From: Gerris lacustris
Lineage: Eukaryota; Arthropoda; Insecta; Hemiptera; Gerridae
Assembly: GCA_951217055.1 (NCBI GenBank)
Contig: OX578276.1
Coordinates: forward strand, 64,915,144 to 64,979,143
Direction: 5' to 3'
Length of the DNA: 64,000 nucleotides
This document shows, piece by piece, positions 48,095-57,887 of the stretch. A program made the position numbers and the translations under genes. Each line of letters starts with the position of its first letter. Position 1 is the stretch's first letter. The notes below the pieces were generated by a model that was given only the letters and a program-made list of their open reading frames with translations, was not told the origin of the DNA and did not search any database.

Positions 48095-51000
48095 TTCCGC
48101 CTACCAAAATTAATATTAATTTTCCTCCTCTTTGGTGGACTCTGATGGGATAGGATCAGAGGGTAAGGAAGGCGTGGGAAGGAATTGAGGAATGAGTTTA
48201 CTGGTGGGCGTTTACGAATTGAAGAATAAGAGGTCTTCACAATAAGGGCCCGCACTATGCTGTCTGGCCTGGGATGGACCTTTGTTATTCGATTTAAAGG
48301 CCATTGAAATTGTGGAAATGGCTTGTTCTTTTTCAGCACTGAGTCTCCACAGCACCAGTTGTTGGATGGATGCTTCCATTTTATTCGTTTCTGCGTCAGG
48401 TACTTTATCCGCCATCTTTGCCAGACATTTTGTGCTTTCCGGCACTTTTGTACAAATAAACATGAATAAGCTTTATACTGGGGAGCTTTAAACCTTAAAG
48501 ATTCCCTAATAATGGAGTGACTGGCAAAATCAGTGCCAAAATGAAAGAATGCTCGGCCTTCTTTATCTCGACATGGAGGTAAGTCTTCCCTGAGGGGTTG
48601 GACAGGTGAAGCGGTTAACTTGCGGCACGTCACGCATTTACGAGTGAGGTGTGGTGCGGTGCCTCGAGCATTTATTATCCAATATCGACTTCTTAGAGAA
48701 GCGAGCAGCATGGTGGGTCCTGGATGACGTAACATACGGTGGTAATGTTTCATAGTAAGAGTATCTATATGGGATTTAGCTGGTAAGAGGATTGGGTGCT
48801 CCTGCGACCACGACACATCTGAATGGCGTAGCATGCCGCCTACCAATAAAACACCACCTTCGTCGGAAAACAGATTTAAGCTGGAAAGGTTTTTAGGGAT
48901 CGAAGTGTATTTAGAAACAAAGGTAGAAGAGTTAAAAAGAGAATTCGCTTGGACTAACCTGACGGCAACTTGGGTGGCGTCACGCATCTCTTGAACGGTT
49001 ATTAAACCTATTCCTCTCACTCTGTTGCGTTTTAGTATACTTGTGAACCGCAGGACATCGGCCAGGGATCTGAGTACATTTGAAAATGAAGAGAAACGTT
49101 CAAGCTGATTCAATATGTTGGAAGTATCTGCAGTTACAATCCAACGAGGGATGCATAGGGTTGAGTTGTGCATAAATGTATGGTATTCTTCCGGTAAATT
49201 TGGGTTTCGAGCTAATAGGTTTTCGAGATGCGTAAAGCGACGCATGGCCATAACTCGTGTACCAACAAACTTTGGACGAGGCTCCTTGGAGAGGATTCTG
49301 CCGCCGTAACATCCTAAGGGAAGGCGATAATGCGTATCGCGAAATATTGCTTTGCATTTAATTTCCTCTGCGCTGAGCTTCTCGATTGAAGGAGGTTCCT
49401 CCGGTTCCCAGAAACGCTGAAGATCGCTTGCAATATTTTCATGCTCGTGCGGAGCTGATGCATGGAGACTGCATATGTGAGCTGCTTTAGATAAACCTTT
49501 TAGCCTGCCAAACGCGGCAAAACCAAAGACTGTGCCTAGCAGCTTGGGCATGTCGGGCTTTATGGTGATAGTTTGCCCGGTTAGAATTTCACTGAACAAG
49601 TCACATCCTAATAACATGTCTATGGGTTTGGACACCCAAAAGTCTGGGTCGGCTAGATCATACGATTGATACTGGGACCATAAATCAGAGGGAGTAGAGA
49701 ACCCGGGAAGAGGAGTCGTGATTTTATCAACAACTATAACAGAGGCTGACAATAAGGGGTAGCATGAGTGCTGAGGTGACAGGGTACATCGCGCTTGTCC
49801 CTTGAATCCTATGAGAGGAGTTCCACCTATGCCCCGTATGTCAGTGTGAAGAGGTTCAACTTGTAAGCCAACTCGGTTGGCACACTCTCTGGTTATGAAG
49901 CTAAAATGGCTCCCAGAATCGATTACTAGTCGTGTAGGATGGGTTGGTGTAGTAACACCGATGAGACAGATAGCCGTTCCGAGAAGGATATCTGACTGGT
50001 ATGGCATGGTAGAGTTAAGAGCGCTAGCTTGCTGTGAGGAATGAGATGGTTCAGATTTATGATCTTCTACAACGACGGACTCATCTTCATTATTTGTATT
50101 ACTAGATGTGCACGGGGAATAAGATATATCAGCATTGTTGACAGACACATTACAGAGCATAGAGTGGTGTCTGCCCTTGCAGAAACGGCAACGGAACTTA
50201 GACAGACACGCAGTGGCTATGTGAGAGGGTTGCAAACAGTTACGGCAACCGTTCCAACCTTTGAGCAGTTGGTGTCGTTCACCAAGGGCTGCTCTCATGA
50301 ATTTTGGGCAATTCAGTAAGAAATGCCTGTCGCCACATGCTATACATGTATTGTTAGCTTCCCTAGCTTTACGGTCACTAGGATGATGTGACGAGGGTTT
50401 AGCTGAGGACTTACGGTTAGTAGAATTATTTGTGTTCGACAATAATACTGATCTTACTCCACTGGAGAGTTTGTTGGGAGGTTTTGGACAGGACTGCGTT
50501 TTATTAACGTTTGCATTTGAAGTTAAACTATTGACAAGCTCAGACGTGGCACAACGTCTACGCAAAAAGTCAATTAATTCATCAAATGATGGAAACTGCA
50601 CAGAATTAGCATTCTCAAACGCCATTCGAGTATCTATATCAAGGCCTTTACTCGCAATGTGAAAAAACATGAAGTCTATGCTGTTGGGTATTCTGAGCAA
50701 TTTAAATGCCGCCACTGACTTGGATAGCATTGCTATACGGTCACTTAAGATATTACTTGGTGGCTTTTTCTCCAAAACCTTTACTTCCAACATTTCGTCC
50801 AGGTAGGTACATGCTAAAAGCCTTTTGTTGTCGTAGTGGTCTTTAAGACTCTGCCAGGCAACTGAAAAGTTATCTTCAGTTATCGGGAAATTAGCTATTA
50901 GAGCACTGGCAGGGTCTCGTAATGAAGCTACCAGATAATGGTATCGGTCAATAGCCTGTAGCTCTTCATCACCCATAACAAGGCTTTCAAATAAATCCCT

Positions 51001-51441
51001 AAACCTGGGCCATTCAGTTCTAACTCCACTGAAGGTGGGAAGTGAAATAGTAGGCAACTTTGCCCGTGCCCGTGATCCTGAACATGTGGTATTAGTATTT
51101 ACTACCCCTGATGTACTTGGGCTTGCTCTCTCTTGAGCCGCTAACATAAGGGCATGAGCCTCATGCATATATCGCTTTGCATTATTACGGGCCAGATGGT
51201 CATTCGCTACGACCACTGGTGAACCGTCGTCTCCAGTGAGGTCACACAAGTCGTTATAGACTTCACTGTACCGCTCGTACAAACTATCAAGGGTTGCAAA
51301 CATACCTCTGAAGAGGAACATCTGTCCAGGATCAGAAGACACCTTCTTTCCTTGGTCTCGTATATCCTTGATGTCTTCTAGAAGGGTGTTCAGCTTCCTC
51401 CGGAACGACGCAGAGATGTCAATCGCATGTTCCTCAGCCAT
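48088..51441 (-). CDS. BEL/Pao Gag-protease-integrase-remnant fusion ORF
   Basis: 1117 codons, ATG at 51441. The Gag region with the DUF1759 block (L-P-T-F-S-G-V-R-T-E-W near 134-146) spans about 125-300. Three Cys/His clusters lie at about 366-430. The aspartic protease is at about 500-640 (V-I-D-S-G-S-H-F at 506-513). The usual pre-RT segment (F-W-E-x-E-E) runs to about residue 758 and then jumps directly to sequence that normally lies after RNase H (R-F-S-S-F-S-N-V-L-R from about 782). The integrase HHCC domain is present (about 899-940) and the first core aspartate is at 971. The rest of the catalytic core is missing, and the ORF continues with the C-terminal DUF5641-like domain (about 1005-1065). 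A full BEL Pol is several hundred residues longer. Both deletions keep the frame. Gag and protease could be active; polymerase and integrase cannot. Confidence 0.9.
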   Translation of the reverse strand: MAEEHAIDISASFRRKLNTLLEDIKDIRDQGKKVSSDPGQMFLFRGMFATLDSLYERYSEVYNDLCDLTGDDGSPVVVANDHLARNNAKRYMHEAHALMLAAQERASPSTSGVVNTNTTCSGSRARAKLPTISLPTFSGVRTEWPRFRDLFESLVMGDEELQAIDRYHYLVASLRDPASALIANFPITEDNFSVAWQSLKDHYDNKRLLACTYLDEMLEVKVLEKKPPSNILSDRIAMLSKSVAAFKLLRIPNSIDFMFFHIASKGLDIDTRMAFENANSVQFPSFDELIDFLRRRCATSELVNSLTSNANVNKTQSCPKPPNKLSSGVRSVLLSNTNNSTNRKSSAKPSSHHPSDRKAREANNTCIACGDRHFLLNCPKFMRAALGERHQLLKGWNGCRNCLQPSHIATACLSKFRCRFCKGRHHSMLCNVSVNNADISYSPCTSSNTNNEDESVVVEDHKSEPSHSSQQASALNSTMPYQSDILLGTAICLIGVTTPTHPTRLVIDSGSHFSFITRECANRVGLQVEPLHTDIRGIGGTPLIGFKGQARCTLSPQHSCYPLLSASVIVVDKITTPLPGFSTPSDLWSQYQSYDLADPDFWVSKPIDMLLGCDLFSEILTGQTITIKPDMPKLLGTVFGFAAFGRLKGLSKAAHICSLHASAPHEHENIASDLQRFWEPEEPPSIEKLSAEEIKCKAIFRDTHYRLPLGCYGGRILSKEPRPKFVGTRVMAMRRFTHLENLLARNPNLPEEYHTFMHNSTLCIPRWIVTADTSNILNQLERFSSFSNVLRSLADVLRFTSILKRNRVRGIGLITVQEMRDATQVAVRLVQANSLFNSSTFVSKYTSIPKNLSSLNLFSDEGGVLLVGGMLRHSDVSWSQEHPILLPAKSHIDTLTMKHYHRMLRHPGPTMLLASLRSRYWIINARGTAPHLTRKCVTCRKLTASPVQPLREDLPPCRDKEGRAFFHFGTDFASHSIIRESLRFKAPQYKAYSCLFVQKCRKAQNVWQRWRIKYLTQKRIKWKHPSNNWCCGDSVLKKNKPFPQFQWPLNRITKVHPRPDSIVRALIVKTSYSSIRKRPPVNSFLNSFPRLPYPLILSHQSPPKRRKININFGRRNV
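48095..48105 (-). promoter_or_regulatory. Polypurine tract of the BEL/Pao element
   Basis: The minus strand reads GGTAGGCGGAA directly before the 3' LTR (TGTTTAGG). A second purine-rich stretch (AAAGAGGAGGAAAA, about 48119-48132) could be an additional primer. Confidence 0.55.
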
Positions 51442-51518
51442 GACGTCAAATGATCAATGTAAAATAAATGTAAATAAATAATATGAAAATAAAATGATGA
51501 AATTTTAAAGTTGTTTTC

Positions 51519-51537
51519 AATCCGGCCCAAAGGACCA
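51519..51537 (-). promoter_or_regulatory. Primer-binding site, tRNA-Tyr-like
   Basis: On the minus strand, one base after the 5' LTR, TGGTCCTTTGGGCCGGATT matches the complement of the tRNA-Tyr 3' end (TGGTCCTTCGAGCCGGATT) at 17 of 19 positions. Confidence 0.7.
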
Positions 51538-51538
51538 A

Positions 51539-52800
51539 TGTTTCGGCCCGTAGGAGGGATTCTCTGATACGGGTACCGAAGGGTAAGGAATATGAAAAGG
51601 ATTCAGACGACCAGTCCAAAGAGGTAGGACTGAAGGGTGGACTGTAGGTTAAAGAAGTGACATAATATATAATATGATAACTAATAATATTTATTAGACG
51701 TGTATGATAGGTAGTAGGAAAGTATGATCCAAACTGATCGCAAGTTGAATTAATAAATATAAATATAGTGATCAACAAATGAATGAGTTACTGATCAAAT
51801 CGGTTAATGTATAAATAAATAAATAACAAATGAATAAATTAACATCTAAAAGTAATAACTATCACACTGGGGCCGGCCTAAAATAGAGGACACTCACAAA
51901 ATATGTATGGCTGAAATAAATATAAAGATAAGATAGGCTATCACCAAATATAAAGAAAAGAAATGTTAGTTACCTGAGAAAGACAGAGTGATGGGGAGGT
52001 TAATAAACATGCAACATGCACAGGTCGAAGATGGGCACTGAAAGAAAGAAATTTACATTAACCTAAATAACAATATAATAGCTAAGCAATAAATAAGATG
52101 GTAACAAGCATTAAATAAGTAAATATCACAGGCAAATTAAATAGTGGAGATTAATAAATTAATTGATGTATTATGTGGTGACGGCGAGTGAGGTTGAAGG
52201 TGGCCCTGTCAACTGTCAGCGAGCGTTGTCCCAAGTTTGTAAGAAGTTCAACAGGCCGGCGTATTAGTTATTGTAGGTGTAAAAGGTTTCTAATAAAAAT
52301 GTCATGCAAATTGAGGCAAGTAATAATTATAAGGTATGATAATCGTGCACAAACAAACTACTCTACCATGCTTTCGACTTGAGTTTCGATCTACAAGTGC
52401 CGGCTACAAGTTGTGAGTAAGGTTTCTATAAGAAGGTGTTCCTATGAAGAAGCACTTAGTGGTGGATTTGTGAATGGTCGGTTCTAGCCCTGAGCAGGTT
52501 ATACTGTAGAACCTTCCACTCTTCAATTCAAAACAATAACAATGTTGATGTATGCCTGTACACACCTCGAAATGGATCTCTCTCTTTATAATAGCAGTGA
52601 CGACTGTAGTGTTCAGATGTGCTGTGTAGTGCCATTGTTTGTTAATGAAGTTAAATTGATAGTTTATAATAATAAGTATAAGTAAACAATACACGTAAGT
52701 AAAGGAAAAGTTCATACACGCCGAATACGGCAAACTAGAATATAAGAAACAAAGAAAGTATAAAATTCAAAATAAAGAGGTTTAGGTACAGGCCTAAACA
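51539..52800 (-). repeat. 5' LTR of the BEL/Pao element
   Basis: 1262 bp; on the minus strand it begins TGTTTAGGCC and ends GGGCCGAAACA. Small ORFs of 64 and 109 codons are present at the same offsets in both LTRs; they resemble no known protein and I do not call them genes. Confidence 0.95.
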
Positions 52801-52805
52801 ATCAG

Positions 52806-55781
52806 GATGTGCTTTTTGAAGGTTGCGATGGAATCTTGGGCTGCACCAAAGGAGTAGCCCACCGAATAGAGACGGGGGACTCGCCCCCGGTGGTAAAGAA
52901 GCCCTACCGGGTACCATACCACCTTCGACAGGAGATGAAAGAGCAGGTGGACCGTATGCTTGAAGAACAGGTTATAGTTCCCTCCGATTCGCCTTGGTCG
53001 GCTCCAGTTGTATTAGTCGCGAAGAAAACGGAAGATGGAACGACGAAATACCGATTTTGTATTGACTATCGAGGGTTAAATGCAGTGACGCGTACTGACG
53101 CGTATCCTCTGCCAAACATAAACGAAACCCTGGAAGGGATGGGTAGATGTAGATACTTCTCCACGCTAGACCTGGCAAGTGGATATCACCAGCTCCCAGT
53201 ACACGAGGAACATCGGGCGAAGACTGCTTTTTCCACACCGGATGGTCACTACGAGTTCCTCCGCATGCCGTTCGGATTGGTTGGGGCTCCTGCGACGTTC
53301 CAGCGCACGATGGACCGCGTCCTACACCACCTAAAGGGAGTAGAGTGTTACATATATTTGGACGATGTCATAATATACAGCGAGAGCCTAGCCGAGCACG
53401 CGGAGCGGCTGCGACACGTACTGCAACGATTTCGAGAAGCCAACCTAAGAATACGATTAGAGAAGTGTCAGCTAGCTCAGTCATCAGTTGTATACTTGGG
53501 TCACGTAGTCTCTTCAGAGGGCGTGAAGCCCGACCCGAGCAAGGTAAAAGCTGTGAAGGAATATCCGATGCTTTACAATGCCAAGGACATTCGATCCTTC
53601 CTAGGGTTAGTGGGTTATTACCGACGTTTCATCCCTCACTTTGCAGAAATAGCGAAACCATTGACTGAGTTAACAAAGACGGGGACTAAATTTACCTGGG
53701 GACTTCCCCAAAACGAGGCCTTCAACCGGTTGAGAGATGAGTTATGTAGCGACGATGTTCTCTGTTACCCCGACTTTACACAGCCTTTCATCCTCGCCAC
53801 GGATGGCTCAGCAACCGCAGCCGGAGCTGTACTATCCCAGATACGGAACGGGAAGGAGAGACCAGTAGCCTATGCGAGTAAACAATTGAAAGGGGCGGAG
53901 AGCAGATATACTGCTACAGAACAAGAACTCCTGGCGGTCGTCTGGGCTGTGAAACATTTTAGATGTTATCTCTATGGGCGACGATTTACTCTCATCACTG
54001 ATCACGCTGCCCTGAAGTGGATGTTAGGACTGAAAGATCCCAGCTCCCGGCTCATGCGGTGGGCTCTTCGGTTGGCCGAATACGATTATGAAGTGATACA
54101 TAAACCGGGTAGAAAACACACGAACGCCGATGCATTGAGCAGGCATGTGGCCCCGGTGCAAGCGAGCTCGTGGACCAGAGAGAATATCAGAACTGCTCAA
54201 GAACAGGACGAAGATTGTCAGAAGCTACGGAAGGAGACTAGTAAACACCATACCGATGACGACGGAATACTCTACCAGGAGCAAGAGCTAGGAGCGTGGA
54301 GACTGGTGGTGCCAAGACCTATGAGGAGCCGAGTGTTACAGGCTAATCACGATGCGCCGGCGGCAGGCCACCCAGGGGCGGCGAGAACGCAAGCTCTAGT
54401 CGAGCGAAACTACTACTGGCCCGGTTTGGAGAGAGATGTTCGGGATTATATCAGGTGTTGTACCTCTTGTGCCACTAGGAAAACGACGCGAAAACCTAAA
54501 GCCCCGATGGGTAGCCCTTTCCCTGTCACATTACCCTTCCAACAAGTGTCGATGGATATCGTAGGTCCTCTGCCGACCTCGACCCAAGGGAACAGGTATC
54601 TCCTGACGTTCATAGACCATTGCACCCGCTACCCGGAAGCCATACCGCTGAAAGACCAAACCGCGGAGACCATTGCAAATGCTTTCGTCACCCAAATAGT
54701 GACTCGACATGGAATACCCCAACGACTGCTAACGGATCAGGGAAGGAACTTCGTTTCCGAATTGATGCAGGAGGTGTGTAGATTGCTGAATATTAAGAAA
54801 GTACAGACGACTCCATACCATCCGGAGTGTAACGGTATGATTGAGCGCTTCCACCGAACTCTAACTGATACGCTATCACACTTTGTCCGGAAGGATGGCC
54901 GAAATTGGGACAGGTGGGTCCCCTACGCCCTGATGGCCTACCGAAGTATTCCTCACTCGACTCTCAGGAAATCTCCCCACTATCTCCTTTATGGAACTGA
55001 CATAACCAGCCCATTTGAATGTGACATATCCCCTAAGATGAGTTCCGAGCCAATTCCCCACATACAGGAGCTCCAAAGAAGGTTAGGAGAAGCAAGGAAA
55101 GAGGCGTTGAAACAGGCGGAAAAGGACCGGGAAAGGAATAAGGAATACCATGATGCCGGTGCTAAAATCCCCACCTACGGTGAAGGTGATCATGTATACC
55201 TACACAACCCTGTGTTAACGCCAGGGCATGCGAAGAAATTCCGCCACCCTTGGGAAGGACCCTTCCGCATTGTGAGGAAATATGGGGAGCTAGACTTCGA
55301 GATCGACAAAGGAAATGGGAAAACCACTATTGTCCATGCGAATAGGCTGAAACGCGCTCATGGTGAGAACCTGCGACTGACAACCACAGAAGGGAAGAGT
55401 TCGAATAACGACCTAGATCTGAGCCCTAGGCTGGCTGAAGCCCGAAACCCCAATCAAGATACCGACGACCAGTGGACAGCGACGATGCCCACCACCGAGG
55501 CATGGGAAGGCGGTTTCATCCCGGTACTCGACGAGCTACCCTCAGGAGCAGAACAGGAGAAGGAACCGGAAACACCTGCGGCCTTAGTAATTCCACGAGG
55601 GAGTATTACGGGGGAAGAGGACGATGACAGTGTAACTATAAGCAACGAGGACCCCCATGATTTTACGTGGTTTCCTGAAGACGGAGGAGATATATTCTCA
55701 CCCCCAAGTTCCCCCCTCCCAGCCTCCAACCCCAGTTCTCCACCCATAGCTAGCCGGCTTCGGCCAAGACGGAGAGACTGA
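52806..55781 (+). pseudogene. pol: gypsy pol, 3' part: RT, RNase H, integrase
   Basis: Second part of Pol after the BEL insertion (codon numbers from 52809). Reverse transcriptase spans about 30-225, with C-I-D-Y-R-G-L-N and the catalytic Y-L-D-D (183-186). RNase H has D332, E372 and D398. The integrase HHCC motif is H514, H521, C551, C554, and the catalytic triad D583, D643, E679 has the classical 35-residue spacing. A GPY/F-like module (H-P-W-E-G-P-F, about 813-819) follows. The C-terminal 130 residues are acidic and Pro/Ser-rich without a chromodomain. All catalytic residues are present, so the enzyme part was intact before the insertion. The stop (55779-55781) is 4 bp before the env ATG. 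Classed as pseudogene only because the BEL element splits the frame. Confidence 0.93.
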
Positions 55782-55802
55782 TTCTATGCTCTATGTTACA
55801 GG
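55778..55802 (+). promoter_or_regulatory. Candidate env splice acceptor
   Basis: CTGAT (a branch-point-like YTNAY) at 55778-55782 is followed by a T/C-rich stretch and TTACAG ending at 55801. The exon would begin with two bases of a codon, matching the single base left by the LTR exon at 43440. Other AGs further upstream in the C-rich end of pol (about 55711-55759) are possible alternatives. Confidence 0.45.
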
Positions 55803-57624
55803 GGGAGAGGTAAGAGAAGGACTAGCCTTCTTACCGCTAGGCCAAGCACTGGTTGTCGGAGGCCAGTGGAGGGTAATAACAGAACTAAGAGTAGAAGGAT
55901 ACAGAGAAGATCTTGACGTGCTCTCCCGAAGTCTAGAAGGAGTACGAATAACCTTAGAGGAACAAAGGATGAACGGGGCGACGACCGACTTAATGCTAGC
56001 AGGTGAACTCCGGCGTGTGACCCAAGCTATGGAGGAAGTACGAGGGTATGCGGAGGAACTAGTGCAAGTGTTACCCACGCGTCGAGTCAAGAGGGGCCTG
56101 ATTAATATGGGGGGGTATGCCCTTCAAGCTTTATTCGGCACGGCGACGGAGGAGGAGCTAGGGCGCGTAGCGACAGATTTAGAGGAATTGGAAACTCATC
56201 AGGATGAAATCATCCACTTGTTAGACCGGCAAATTAGTGTTAGTCGTAAATTAGGACTACGCGCGGAGGACGCAACGAGGAAGTTGTTCTTACTTTCAGA
56301 GACTCTGCAGGAACATATAAATTTGTCGATAACCGCACACAAAGCTCTCACGGACCATTTAACTATACTAGAAAATTACGTCAATATAACGGCATGTTTT
56401 AGAAACTTAGAGTTCATGATAGGACAAACTAAATATGAACTAGGGAAACTCAGGGGTGCCTTAGACGTAGTAGCTCTAGGTAGGCTCAGTTCGACTATAA
56501 TACCCCCTCTCGAGTTGCTTGCTATACTCACCAATATAGTCGCCCACCTACCCGAAGGATTAGGGATAATGTCCAAACTTACCGTAGAGGAGATATACCA
56601 ATATTATGACGTATGTGAAGTAAGTGCTTTTGCTGCCCCCGAAAAGGGCCGTCTGTACATCATGTTAAGCGTACCCCTTGTTACCACCCACCGCCTATTC
56701 GATCTGTATAGAGTGCGTGAGTTCCCGATATATCGGAAAGACATTAAACGAACAGTGGTAGTGCGGACCAGTGTAGAATATATGATAGTCAACAAGGAGA
56801 GGGATGGCTATGCCTTCCTACCTCAGGAACAATATACCTCTTGTAGGACGGGATCGATAACTCTATGTCCCTCAGCATTCCCCATCTTCAAAAGAGAATA
56901 TGAGACCTGCGAAAGCCAGCTATATTTTGGGAAAAGATTAAGCGCACTAACAAGTTGCAATCAATTGGTGCTTCTCAGCGAGTGGGTCCCGTACTGGATC
57001 CCAGATACCAGGAGCAGTTCCTGGGTCTACAGTCTACCCTCCCCCACGCTAGCAGTTGTTAGCTGCCGAGCTGAAAATGGCACCACTACCACCAAGGAGA
57101 TGACTTTGGCCGGGCATGGTTCCATGCATCTGGCCAAGATGTGTGCAGTGCGCACATCGCACTACCAGCTATACCCCAATTGGCAAGGAAGTAGTACAGC
57201 GGTAATCCCCAGCCATGCGGGGGAGTTCGCCAAAGAAGAATTGAAAATTCCTCCTACCCTCAACCACTCGTTAATACATGGGGAGCAGGAGCGAGCTTTG
57301 TTAGAGAAGCTACATCAACTGGGGGAGGTAAAACGGGGACCCTACGCAGACCTGGAGGTTCCTCTAGACATCTTAGAGAGGGAATCGAGAAATCTGCACG
57401 ACCACTTAGACCAGAGGCGGCGGTATATTCTTTACGGCAGTAGCGGTGGGACTCTAGCTTTCACGCTGATAGTTGTTGTAGTCGTTGGATTCTGGATGTA
57501 CCGCCGATGTTCCCGGCCCCGGGAGACCACAGCCACCGAGGCGGAAGGAACCACGACGGAATTACAAGCCACCCCGACCCCCTTTCCAGTGTGTTACCCT
57601 CGCAGTTGCCCGGAGGATCCGTGA
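55786..57624 (+). CDS. env: Envelope-like fusion glycoprotein
   Basis: A 612-codon ORF after pol with the architecture of insect errantivirus Env and baculovirus F proteins. A basic R-V-K-R cleavage site (100-103) is followed by a G-L-I-N-x-x-G fusion-peptide-like segment (104-118), then heptad-like helices (120-215). A Cys-containing ectodomain has potential N-glycosylation sites near 179, 200, 431 and 493. One transmembrane helix (about 554-571) and a short basic, Thr-rich tail end it. Family knowledge: such proteins mediate membrane fusion and cell entry. The frame is undamaged. No signal peptide follows the ATG at 55786; instead the frame opens almost directly with the G-L-x-F-x-x-x-G-x...W-R-V-I-T-E-L block that normally begins the mature protein. 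This fits a spliced first exon in the LTR (43398-43440) joined at 55801/55802, with the local ATG removed. Confidence 0.88.
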   Translation: MLYVTGGEVREGLAFLPLGQALVVGGQWRVITELRVEGYREDLDVLSRSLEGVRITLEEQRMNGATTDLMLAGELRRVTQAMEEVRGYAEELVQVLPTRRVKRGLINMGGYALQALFGTATEEELGRVATDLEELETHQDEIIHLLDRQISVSRKLGLRAEDATRKLFLLSETLQEHINLSITAHKALTDHLTILENYVNITACFRNLEFMIGQTKYELGKLRGALDVVALGRLSSTIIPPLELLAILTNIVAHLPEGLGIMSKLTVEEIYQYYDVCEVSAFAAPEKGRLYIMLSVPLVTTHRLFDLYRVREFPIYRKDIKRTVVVRTSVEYMIVNKERDGYAFLPQEQYTSCRTGSITLCPSAFPIFKREYETCESQLYFGKRLSALTSCNQLVLLSEWVPYWIPDTRSSSWVYSLPSPTLAVVSCRAENGTTTTKEMTLAGHGSMHLAKMCAVRTSHYQLYPNWQGSSTAVIPSHAGEFAKEELKIPPTLNHSLIHGEQERALLEKLHQLGEVKRGPYADLEVPLDILERESRNLHDHLDQRRRYILYGSSGGTLAFTLIVVVVVGFWMYRRCSRPRETTATEAEGTTTELQATPTPFPVCYPRSCPEDP

Positions 57625-57875
57625 CACCGATCGGAAAACAGAGACACTAAGAATGTGTGAACATTCGCTAGGTTTAAGTTATTTGTACATATATTTGCTA
57701 TCAGTTTTACTTGTTCTGTTTAGGTTTATATGTACACTTCTGCTTGTACAATTATGTAATAGTTACAGTATGGTTAAGGAGTAGAGAACGGCGCCTGCCA
57801 GTCAGAGGGGAACGCTCCAACTGTCCCACAGCTCAGGGGTGTTGAAAGTGCTGCCATTGGCACCACTTTCGTTTT

Positions 57876-57884
57876 GCGGGGGGG
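57876..57884 (+). promoter_or_regulatory. Polypurine tract of the gypsy element
   Basis: GCGGGGGGG ends three bases before the 3' LTR start (57888), the expected place for the plus-strand primer. Confidence 0.7.
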
Positions 57885-57887
57885 TAA

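Larger units (their letters stand above)
46833..52800 (-). mobile_element. BEL/Pao retrotransposon nested in gypsy pol, internally deleted
   Basis: Complete 5,968-bp element in reverse orientation. The LTRs (46833-48094 and 51539-52800) are both exactly 1262 bp and appear identical. A perfect 5-bp target duplication ATCAG (46828-46832, 52801-52805) flanks it, and the ends are TG...CA. It encodes a single long ORF that lacks reverse transcriptase, RNase H and the integrase core, so it must have been mobilised by enzymes from another copy. LTR identity shows the insertion is very recent, later than the gypsy insertion it interrupts. Confidence 0.95.
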
